Positions 1-5,451 of a DNA stretch of 5,479 bases are shown in pieces (within the stretch, counting starts at the first letter, position 1; the number at the start of each line of letters is the position of its first letter). Location of the stretch: positions 1 through 5,479 of the forward strand of contig JAOAFW010000156.1 in assembly GCA_026416065.1 (NCBI GenBank), in the 5' to 3' direction. The notes under the pieces are model-generated. The model was not told the DNA's origin. It was given only the letters and a program-made list of their open reading frames with translations, and searched no databases. The stretch comes from Fimbriimonadales bacterium. Lineage in GTDB: Bacteria; Armatimonadota; Fimbriimonadia; Fimbriimonadales; GBS-DC. A program made the position numbers and the translations under genes.

Positions 1-741
1 GGCGTGCCGCAACTGGGATGCCGCTGCTCTGTCTGTACCTCCAATGACCCGCGCAACCACCGCACACGCCCAAGCGTCCATATCCAGCAGGGGGACGTCC
101 AGCTTCTGATCGACGCGCCGCCCGAGTTGCGCCTGCAACTCCTGCGCACGGGCTTAGACCAGCACCTCGACGCCGTGCTGATTACCCACACGCACGCCGA
201 CCACATCATGGGGCTCGATGACATTCGTGGCTTCACCATCTACACCGGACGCGCCGTGCCCGTCTACGCAGAACCCAGCGCACTGGACGACCTCAAGCGC
301 GTGTTTCGGTACATCTTTTTCCCCTACCCCCCTGGCGTCAGCACCCCGCAAATCGAGTTTCGCGAAATCACGGGTGCGCTCTCTATCGGCGGTCTAACGA
401 TTGAGCCCCTGCGCGTATTTCACGGTGAGATGCCCATTCTGGCGTTCCGCATCGGCGATTTTGCGTATGTGACGGATGTGAGTTACATCCCGCCCGACAC
501 CTGGGAACGCCTGCAGGGACTGAAACTGCTGATTCTGGACGCGCTGCGTCGCCAGCCGCACCCCACCCACTTTCACCTCGATAAGGCAGTAGAGGTCGCC
601 TCGCAACTCAAAGCAGAACGCACGCTGTTTACACACCTGACACACGATTTGGACTACGAGACAACGAGTGCAGAACTGCCAGCGGGCATCGAACTGGCGT
701 ATGATGGACAAGTTGTAGAGTTGGATGGGGCTAAACGCTGA
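1..741 (+). CDS. MBL-fold metallohydrolase, PhnP/COG1235-like (5' truncated)
   Basis: This is a metallo-beta-lactamase-fold hydrolase, probably a phosphodiesterase acting on a small phosphate diester or similar ester in the cytoplasm. The reading frame is open from base 1 (GGC, Gly). The GTG at base 4 could be read as a start, but the text Gly-Val-Pro-x-x-Gly-Cys-x-Cys matches the inside of the family's N-terminal GTGTSxGxPxxGCxC motif, so roughly a dozen residues lie outside the window. Numbering from the codon at base 4, the metal-binding motif THTHADH gives His62, His64, Asp66 and His67. Later candidate ligands are His140, Asp158 and His211/His214. Cys6, Cys8 and Cys11 look like the extra structural zinc site known from E. 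coli PhnP. There is no signal peptide. PhnP acts in C-P lyase phosphonate breakdown, but no phn gene is visible, so that specific role is not supported; many COG1235 members have no known substrate. Its 3' end overlaps the convergent gene by 11 bp. Confidence 0.9.
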   Translation, partial: GVPQLGCRCSVCTSNDPRNHRTRPSVHIQQGDVQLLIDAPPELRLQLLRTGLDQHLDAVLITHTHADHIMGLDDIRGFTIYTGRAVPVYAEPSALDDLKRVFRYIFFPYPPGVSTPQIEFREITGALSIGGLTIEPLRVFHGEMPILAFRIGDFAYVTDVSYIPPDTWERLQGLKLLILDALRRQPHPTHFHLDKAVEVASQLKAERTLFTHLTHDLDYETTSAELPAGIELAYDGQVVELDGAKR

Positions 742-1498
742 ACGCCGTCAGCACCACCTTTTCGCGCGTGGCTTGCATCACGAGCAGGCGTGTCTCTTTC
801 TCATCTTTCGGATCGCCGTAGCGCACGCACATCGGCATCTCGCGTCGCAGCGTGCCCACCGAGAGCAAGTTCACCCGTTGAACCGGGTTCGGGCGACCTT
901 GCTTGATTTCCAGTCGCGCCACCCGATCCTGCGCCACGCCGTAAATCCGTGCAGGCGATTTCTCGTTCGCACGCACCAGCGCCACAAAACGATAGCCGTT
1001 GGTATAAAACGCCCCCCACTGCACTGCCGAACGCGGGATCTGCATCACAAAGCTCTGAATCTCGCCGCTAAGCAGGTCATCCGGCGCGAGATAGAACTGA
1101 TCGTTCAGCAGAGGCTTCTCTAACACATAGTAGTACGGCGACTGCTCCTGATGGTCATAGCAAATAATCCGAGCGACGCCTTCTTTATCTACCAGCCTGC
1201 CAATCGGCACGGTGCGTGTGGGGATATCCGAAATAATCTCCTTCTCTGTCCAGAGCCAGCCCGCGCCGTCGGTGTAAATCAAGGTTTTCCCCTCGTGGGC
1301 GGGTTGCAACACATACAAATCACGCTGCATGCGGTGCGGGTAGGTACGCACCTCACGCCACTGACCACTCTCCCAAACGCTGCAGTGGATGCGCACCTCA
1401 TCCAGCGTCAGCAACTGCGTCGGCTGGCGCGGGATGGCCAGTACATCAAAGCTCAGCGTGTCCCTCGGCAGGGTGTCTTGCCATACTTGTTTGAGCAT
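731..1498 (-). CDS. hypothetical protein downstream of pstSCA
   Basis: I do not recognise this 255-residue protein. It has no signal peptide, no membrane segment and no obvious catalytic motif. It is rich in Trp and Tyr with alternating hydrophobic stretches, for example around residues 72-84 (TLIYTDGAGWLWT) and 121-127 (PYYYVLE). This suggests a mostly beta-strand, soluble protein, perhaps propeller-like, but that is inference. The ATG at 1498 is the only standard start after an in-frame stop about 30 bases upstream, and no Shine-Dalgarno sequence precedes it. It lies 73 bp after pstA on the same strand, with a hairpin in the gap, so it may be the last gene of the pst operon or a separate unit. 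It occupies the place where pstB is usually found but has no Walker A, Walker B or ABC signature motif. Long open frames on the opposite strand here look like shadows. That this frame is coding is supported by its length and protein-like composition only. Confidence 0.72.
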   Translation of the reverse strand: MLKQVWQDTLPRDTLSFDVLAIPRQPTQLLTLDEVRIHCSVWESGQWREVRTYPHRMQRDLYVLQPAHEGKTLIYTDGAGWLWTEKEIISDIPTRTVPIGRLVDKEGVARIICYDHQEQSPYYYVLEKPLLNDQFYLAPDDLLSGEIQSFVMQIPRSAVQWGAFYTNGYRFVALVRANEKSPARIYGVAQDRVARLEIKQGRPNPVQRVNLLSVGTLRREMPMCVRYGDPKDEKETRLLVMQATREKVVLTAFSV

Positions 1499-1522
1499 CG
1501 CGATATGAATGTCCGACAGCGA

Positions 1523-1555
1523 AACTCACTCGCTCCGTAGTTACTGCGAGTGGTT
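1523..1555 (-). other. intergenic hairpin between pstA and the distal gene
   Basis: In the gap after pstA, CACTCGC (1527-1533) and GCGAGTG (1546-1552) form a perfect 7-bp stem. With one bulged base (1526) the stem extends by 3 bp (1523-1525 with 1553-1555). The loop is 12 nt. No T-run follows on the minus strand, so it is not a convincing intrinsic terminator. It could be an attenuator, a 3'-end stabiliser or processing site for the pstSCA message, or chance. Confidence 0.35.
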
Positions 1556-1571
1556 CGAGCCACCGCCTTAC

Positions 1572-2450
1572 TTAGATTGGTAACCGTTTCTGGTACCGAT
1601 TACGCAGGTAAATCGCCAGCGCATTCATCGTCAGGAGCAGCGCCAGCAGCACAATGATGCCTGCAGCCGCGTTCTCCTGGAAGGCGTGTTGCGGGCGCGT
1701 AGTCCAGCTATAAATCTGCACAGGCAGCACGGTGAACGACGAGAACAGGCTATCGGGCAGCGTGCCGATATACACTACCGCACCGATTACCAGCAGCGGG
1801 GCGGTTTCGCCCACCACGCGCGAAAGCGACAGGATGACGCCCGTCAGAATAGAGGGCATCGCGACCGGCAGGACGGTATACCGCACCGTTTGCCACTGCG
1901 TTGCACCCAGCGCCAGCGAGCCGTCACGCAGGCTCTTGGGCACCGTACGCAAGCCTTCACGCGACGCCGTAATAATCACTGGCAACGCCAAGAGCGCCAT
2001 CGTACACGCGCCCGCCAGCAGGCTGCGATCCATCATCAGCGTGCGCACAAAAACCTGCAGCCCCAGCAAGCCATAGATAACCGACGGCACGCCCGCAAGA
2101 TTGGTGATATTAATCTCCACCATGCGCGTGAACCAGTTGCGTCGCGCGAACTCTTCCAGATAGAGCGCAGCACCGACACCGATGGGGATTGCAATCGCAG
2201 CGGTCAACAGCAGCAGGTACGCGCTACCCACCAACGCGGCTTTGATGCCTGCCTGCTCCGCGCGGCGCGAGGGAAAGTTCGCGAAGAACTCAGGGTTGAG
2301 CCGCATAAACCCATCCAGCAAAATCTTGGTTAGCAGCACCACCAGCGTTGTCAGCGCGAACAGTACAATCAGTGCCCCCACCAGCTGGAAAATCTGCTCA
2401 CGTCGATACTCGCGGGCGCGCCACCGCGGTGTGCTGACGACCTGTATCAT
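1572..2450 (-). CDS. pstA: phosphate ABC transporter permease PstA
   Basis: This is one of the two inner-membrane channel subunits of the high-affinity phosphate importer, pairing with PstC and driven by PstB. The 292-residue length is normal for PstA. Hydrophobic segments lie at about residues 20-45, 70-98, 112-135, 144-163, 198-222 and 262-283, giving the expected six spans. The cytoplasmic EAA loop that contacts the ATPase is clear at about 176-195 (DGSLALGATQWQTVRYTVLP), with the family's conserved Gly and terminal Leu-Pro. The family motifs LAGVPSVIYGLLGL (118-131) and SRVVGETAPLL (210-220) are also present. The ATG start at 2450 overlaps the pstC stop as ATGA, which implies translational coupling, and an AGGGGG purine tract inside pstC lies about 9 bases upstream. 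No pstB follows; the next minus-strand gene is of unknown function. Confidence 0.96.
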   Translation of the reverse strand: MIQVVSTPRWRAREYRREQIFQLVGALIVLFALTTLVVLLTKILLDGFMRLNPEFFANFPSRRAEQAGIKAALVGSAYLLLLTAAIAIPIGVGAALYLEEFARRNWFTRMVEINITNLAGVPSVIYGLLGLQVFVRTLMMDRSLLAGACTMALLALPVIITASREGLRTVPKSLRDGSLALGATQWQTVRYTVLPVAMPSILTGVILSLSRVVGETAPLLVIGAVVYIGTLPDSLFSSFTVLPVQIYSWTTRPQHAFQENAAAGIIVLLALLLTMNALAIYLRNRYQKRLPI

Positions 2451-3412
2451 ACGCGCGCCCCCTTATAACGCTGCCGGATTGCTTCACTGGCGAGGTTCAA
2501 CAACAACGTAATCACAAATAGCAACAAGCCCACAGCAAAAATAGTTTGATATCCCACGGAGCCATGCGGTGTATCGCCCATTGTAATCTGTACGATGTAG
2601 GCAGTCATTGTCTGTACGGCGATTAGTGGGATAAGAGTGAAGTTCGGCTGCTGCCCCGCGGCGATAGCGACAATCATCGTCTCGCCGACCGCACGGGAGA
2701 CGCCCAGCAGGAACGACGCCGAGACGCCCGACATCGCGGCGGGCACCACCACGCCCCATACGGTCTGAAAGCGGGTCGCCCCTAACGCGAGCGAAGCGTA
2801 GCGGAGGCTGTTCGGCACAGCGTACAGGGCGTCCTCGCTCAGGGAGGCAATCGTCGGCAATATCATTACCCCCATCACCAGCCCCGCCGAAAGCGCATTG
2901 AACCCCTCCAGTGCCGGAATGAACTTCTGCAGCAGGGGCGTGAGGAAAGTCAGGGCGAAGTAGCCGTACACAACCGTCGGGATGCCCGCCAGCACTTCCA
3001 GCGTAGGCTTCACCACCCGCCGTACGCGCGGCGAGGCGTACTCGCTGAGATAAATCGCGGTGAGCAACCCCACAGGTCCTGCCAGCAACAGCGCAATCAG
3101 CGAGGTGAGCAGCGTACCCGTCACCAGTGGCAGCACTCCGAACGAGGGATTCTTGAAAGTGGGTGTCCACACCGTACCTGTGAGGAACTCGATCGCCGCG
3201 ACCTCTTTGAAGAAGCTCAGGCTCTCCGTGAAGAGGATAAACACGATGGCGAAGGTCGTGACAATGCCCAGCAGAGCGCACAGGAACAGGAACACCCGCA
3301 CGACCCGTTCCTCCGTGCGCACACGCCGGCGGTTGCGACTGTTCGCGCCGATCTGTACCACCGCACGGGTGTACGCCACACCGACCTCCGTTGCAGGCGC
3401 GTTATTGGGCAC
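2447..3412 (-). CDS. pstC: phosphate ABC transporter permease PstC
   Basis: This is the second channel subunit of the phosphate importer. Counting from the upstream TTG at 3433 (328 residues), it has a basic N-terminal tail (about 25-46, Arg-rich), a first membrane span at about 46-68, a periplasmic stretch near 75-100, then five more spans at about 101-130, 140-165, 180-200, 233-260 and 298-316. The EAA loop is at 212-231 (YASLALGATRFQTVWGVVVP). The PstC motifs LEVLAGIPTVVYGYFAL (145-161) and SRAVGETMIVAIAAG (246-260) make the assignment secure. The start is uncertain. TTG at 3433 has no ribosome-binding site. GTG at 3412 (used here) has GGAG 4 bases and AGGAGG 12 bases upstream, both inside pstS. 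GTG at 3379 has GGAGGT 4 bases upstream and would leave no overlap with pstS. All three keep every membrane span. Confidence 0.95.
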   Translation of the reverse strand: MPNNAPATEVGVAYTRAVVQIGANSRNRRRVRTEERVVRVFLFLCALLGIVTTFAIVFILFTESLSFFKEVAAIEFLTGTVWTPTFKNPSFGVLPLVTGTLLTSLIALLLAGPVGLLTAIYLSEYASPRVRRVVKPTLEVLAGIPTVVYGYFALTFLTPLLQKFIPALEGFNALSAGLVMGVMILPTIASLSEDALYAVPNSLRYASLALGATRFQTVWGVVVPAAMSGVSASFLLGVSRAVGETMIVAIAAGQQPNFTLIPLIAVQTMTAYIVQITMGDTPHGSVGYQTIFAVGLLLFVITLLLNLASEAIRQRYKGARV

Positions 3413-3433
3413 CTTTCTCCGAAGCCTCCTCAA
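3377..3433 (-). promoter_or_regulatory. pstC translation-initiation region with three candidate starts
   Basis: On the minus strand this stretch holds TTG (3433), AGGAGG (3430-3425), GGAG (3420-3417), GTG (3412), the pstS stop TAA (3404-3402), GGAGGT (3389-3384) and a second in-frame GTG (3379). The strong purine tracts lie downstream of the TTG, so they cannot serve it; they argue for one of the two GTG codons. Initiation at 3412 would couple pstC to pstS termination through an 11-bp overlap. Initiation at 3379 would leave a 22-bp gap. Confidence 0.6.
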
Positions 3434-4451
3434 TCTTGTACAGGTCTTCCAGTTTCACCCCGACCTGTGAGCCATGTGCGCCAAACGCGGAGCCTTTAAT
3501 CCGCTTCTCTACACGATGCGACACCAGCTCATAGACTTGCTCGGGTAGCCCGATGTAGCCCACTTCATCCGAAAGTTTGCCCGCATTCGCCAAAGCGAAC
3601 TTGATGAACTCAGTGACCTCCGGGCGGTCGAGCGCTTTCACATTCACATACAGAAACAGCGGTCGTGCCAGCGGCTGATAGGTACCGTCCAGCACCGTCT
3701 CACGCGAGGGCTTCACGGGTCCGCTCCCGTTGTCGATGGCGACTAACTTGAGTTTGTCCTGATTGTTCTCGTAGTATGCCAGCCCGAAGTAGCCCAGCGC
3801 ACCTTTCGTGCGTGAGACGCCCTGCACGAGAATATCGTCATCTTCACTGGCGGTGTAGTCGCCGCGGCTCGCCTTCTCCTCGCCCACAATCGCCGCCGTG
3901 AAATAGTCGAAAGTGCCCGAGTCGGTGCCCGCGCCAAACAGCGTCAGCGGCTCGTTGGGGAAACCAGAGCGCACCTGCGACCAGTTCTTAATCTTGCCCT
4001 GCGCCGCCGGCTCCCAGATTTTCTTGAGCTCCGCAACAGTAAGAGAATCACACCACGTGTTCTGCGGATTCACCACGACCGCCATCGCATCGTAGGCGAT
4101 GGGAATCTCGATATACTCGACGCCGTTCTTTTTACACAGGGCATCTTCCTCTTCACGAATGGGTCGCGATGCACCGGTGATATCGATTTCGCCGTTGGCG
4201 AACTTCTTGAAGCCGCCTCCGGTACCCGATTTACCGACCGTAACCTGTACCTGCGGATTTTGCTTCTGGAAATCTTCCGCAATCGCTTCGGAGATAGGCA
4301 ACACCGTGCTGGAACCGTCGACGCGAATTGTGCCGGAGAGCGTGGGTTTACTGGTGGTCGTCGATTCACCTTCTGTAGCTTGCTTAGCACAAGCGGCAAA
4401 ACTCAAAATCGCCGCGCAACTCAGCGCAATCCAACCGTAGCGGGGTCTCAT
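3402..4451 (-). CDS. pstS: phosphate-binding lipoprotein PstS
   Basis: This is the substrate-binding component of the phosphate importer, catching inorganic phosphate outside the membrane and delivering it to PstC/PstA. The 349-residue precursor opens with a lipoprotein signal: basic residues 2-4, a hydrophobic core to about residue 18, and a lipobox ending Ala-Ala-Cys21 (with Phe at -3, slightly unusual). A Ser/Thr-rich linker follows to about 38. Binding-site motifs are DGSSTVLPI (45-53), KSGTGGGF (74-81), GASRPI (93-98), DAMAVVVNPQN (121-131) and GAGTDSGTFDYF (173-184), all typical of PstS. After YIGLPEQVYE (299-308) a C-terminal segment with GSAFG and GVKLEDL resembles tails seen in many PstS proteins. 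It is the first gene of the pst operon. The ATG at 4451 is the only credible start: another ATG 16 bases upstream hits a stop at its third codon. There is no Shine-Dalgarno sequence, and a -10-like hexamer lies 4 bases before the ATG, so the message may be leaderless. Confidence 0.96.
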   Translation of the reverse strand: MRPRYGWIALSCAAILSFAACAKQATEGESTTTSKPTLSGTIRVDGSSTVLPISEAIAEDFQKQNPQVQVTVGKSGTGGGFKKFANGEIDITGASRPIREEEDALCKKNGVEYIEIPIAYDAMAVVVNPQNTWCDSLTVAELKKIWEPAAQGKIKNWSQVRSGFPNEPLTLFGAGTDSGTFDYFTAAIVGEEKASRGDYTASEDDDILVQGVSRTKGALGYFGLAYYENNQDKLKLVAIDNGSGPVKPSRETVLDGTYQPLARPLFLYVNVKALDRPEVTEFIKFALANAGKLSDEVGYIGLPEQVYELVSHRVEKRIKGSAFGAHGSQVGVKLEDLYKIEEASEKGAQ

Positions 4452-4455
4452 AGCG

Positions 4456-4497
4456 ATTAAATCATGCGCCGCCGAATGTTAAGAACAGGTTAAGAAC
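4456..4497 (-). promoter_or_regulatory. putative Pho box and -10 of the pst operon
   Basis: On the plus strand GTTAAGAAC occurs twice without mismatch (4478-4486 and 4489-4497), an 11-bp period. Read toward pstS it is CTTAACCT, GTT, CTTAACAT, which fits the cyanobacterial Pho box pattern of 8-bp CTTAA-type repeats with 3-bp spacers, and the 11-bp spacing of PhoB/PhoP-type binding sites generally. A third weaker unit, TTTAATCG, lies exactly two periods further on; the unit between them does not match. TTTAAT (plus coordinates 4456-4461) also reads as a -10 hexamer (5 of 6) with 16 bp to the nearer CTTAAC. Activation by a phosphate-starvation response regulator is inferred from the sequence and its position directly before pstS. 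Confidence 0.7.
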
Positions 4498-4599
4498 CGC
4501 TCACTCCAGCCTTTGCCGTTTACTCGTTCTCGCACTACCGATAGGGGTGTGTAACCGGGAAAAGTATCTCCGCGGTCGCGATGGGCGCATCATAAAGTT

Positions 4600-4638
4600 T
4601 TCTCGAGAAGAGATAGGGTATACTATCCACCGGAGGAG
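4600..4638 (+). promoter_or_regulatory. putative tatA promoter, dyads and ribosome-binding site
   Basis: TATACT (4619-4624) is a good -10 hexamer, although no convincing -35 is seen at the usual distance. It lies inside an inverted repeat, GATAG (4612-4616) and CTATC (4623-4627), and just downstream of a perfect 10-bp palindrome TTCTCGAGAA (4600-4609). A strong Shine-Dalgarno sequence GGAGGAG (4632-4638) stands 8 bases before the tatA ATG. If the -10 is real, transcription would start about at the Shine-Dalgarno sequence. The dyads could be an operator in the -35/-10 region; that is inference. Confidence 0.45.
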
Positions 4639-4646
4639 AACCAAGC

Positions 4647-4820
4647 ATGCCGATTTTGGGATACATGGGTACGCAGGAGTGGATGATTCTCCTGGTCATC
4701 GTGCTGGTGCTGTTTGGCGCGTCGCGTCTGCCTGCACTGGCGCGTTCGATTGGGGAAGCTCTTTCGGAGTTCCGCCGCGCCACGCGTACTGAAGACGAGG
4801 CGGAACAGGCGCAGAAGTGA
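4647..4820 (+). CDS. tatA: Sec-independent protein translocase TatA/E family protein
   Basis: This small membrane protein belongs to the twin-arginine translocase, which moves folded proteins across the cytoplasmic membrane; TatA subunits multimerise around the TatBC receptor. The 57-residue product has a short N-terminal segment with Glu11 just before the membrane helix, a hydrophobic helix at about 13-23, the hinge Phe23-Gly24, Leu28-Pro29, then an amphipathic helix from about 30 to 45 (ARSIGEALSEFRRA) and an acidic, charged tail. This matches TatA/TatE order and is shorter than E. coli TatA (89 residues), with most of the C-terminal tail missing, which is common in the family. The start is fixed by GGAGGAG 8 bases upstream. 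TatA, TatE and a TatB-like role cannot be told apart with certainty; the FG-x-x-x-LP hinge and short tail favour TatA. No tatC is visible. It is divergent from pstS and overlaps the next gene by GTGA. Confidence 0.9.
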   Translation: MPILGYMGTQEWMILLVIVLVLFGASRLPALARSIGEALSEFRRATRTEDEAEQAQK

Positions 4821-5451
4821 AAACGGGCGGTCAGGCAGGCAACCAGCACGGGCGGGGACGCCCGTGCAACTATTCTCAAGCATCCCCTGCTCTGCCTACC
4901 CTCATCGGCTGGCAGGGCATTCGTTTGAATGTGCCGACTGACTGGTTTCTCAAGGGCTATTCGGGTGAGTGGCGCGACGGCTTTATGCAAATCGGCTCGC
5001 CCCACAGCGCGGAAATCGACCTCAAATGGACGCGCTCCCGCCGTAAAACTGACCTGAACTTCGTATTGCATCAGTTCCTCAAAAAGCTGGAACGCGCCAA
5101 ACACAAGGCGCGTCAGCCCTTCGCAGGGACGCTGCATCCTGTTGACGAACACCACATCGAGTTCCGTTGGCGCTCGGACGAGCGTGCCGTAGGGCGCATT
5201 CGGCGCTATCCCGAACAACACACGATTGTGCTGATTCAGCTGCGCTCAACGTCCAAGCACGACGCCCTGTTTCAGGTCGCACGCCCGATTTTCGAGAGCG
5301 TGCGCGTCGCGCCTGATGCAGACGGGTGGGTGGAGTGGAGCCTGTACGGGCTGCAGACCGCCGCGCCCGCTGATTTTCGCCTTGAGAAGGCGCAGGTGCT
5401 GACGGGTCAAACGCGCCTTTCGCTGCACCGACGTCACGAACGACTATTGAT
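4817..5451 (+). CDS. hypothetical protein, tatA-coupled (3' truncated at contig end)
   Basis: I do not recognise a named family. The frame is open from GTG at 4817, which overlaps the tatA stop as GTGA, to the end of genomic sequence; 211 full codons are visible before the adapter. After a poorly ordered leader (residues 1-30) the text reads GWQGIRLNVPTDWFLKGYSG (31-50), then GFMQIGSP near 54 and an IDLKW strand near 65. A helix rich in Lys, Leu and Glu follows (about 75-95), then strands. A second block, WVEWSLYGLQ...PADFRL (171-189), resembles the first (Trp, GxxLxxP/YGL, P-x-D-aromatic), which suggests an internally duplicated fold. No signal peptide, twin-arginine motif or membrane span is seen. 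Standard starts further in (TTG 4925, GTG 4931) would remove the first conserved block, so GTG 4817 is preferred. Residues read past base 5451 (CLLYTSDAA) are adapter translation, not protein. Confidence 0.75.
4846..4867. repeat. perfect hairpin with GGGA loop, possible interspersed palindrome
   Basis: GCACGGGCG (4846-4854) and CGCCCGTGC (4859-4867) form a perfect 9-bp G+C-rich stem closed by GGGA, a GNRA-type tetraloop. The sequence after it is not T-rich, so it is a poor intrinsic terminator. It lies 26 bp past the tatA stop and inside the next reading frame, where it encodes part of the variable leader (HGRGRPC). Short G+C palindromes of this kind often occur as dispersed REP-like elements; only one copy is in this window, so that is a guess. 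Confidence 0.6.

Noticed and set aside
737..752. Small inverted repeat GCTGA/TCAGC at the convergent gene ends
   Set aside because: Only 5 bp of stem with no T-run on either strand, so too weak to call a terminator.
725..1540. Two plus-strand frames (725-1123 and 1151-1540) opposite the unknown gene
   Set aside because: Each is shorter than the single uninterrupted minus-strand frame, rich in His/Arg/Gln, and the first lies partly inside the hydrolase gene's end. They read as shadows, though the minus-strand gene itself lacks a known family.
1686..2333. Plus-strand frame of 215 codons opposite pstA
   Set aside because: Arg/Gln/His-rich shadow of pstA, which is certain from its membrane spans and EAA loop.
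4547..4792. Plus-strand frame of 81 codons overlapping tatA in another frame
   Set aside because: No ribosome-binding site and no recognisable protein features; the overlapping tatA frame is convincing.
4535..5221. Long minus-strand frame of 228 codons opposite tatA and its neighbour
   Set aside because: It runs antisense to tatA, which has clear motifs and a strong ribosome-binding site, and to a coupled gene with better protein-like text. No family feature is recognisable.
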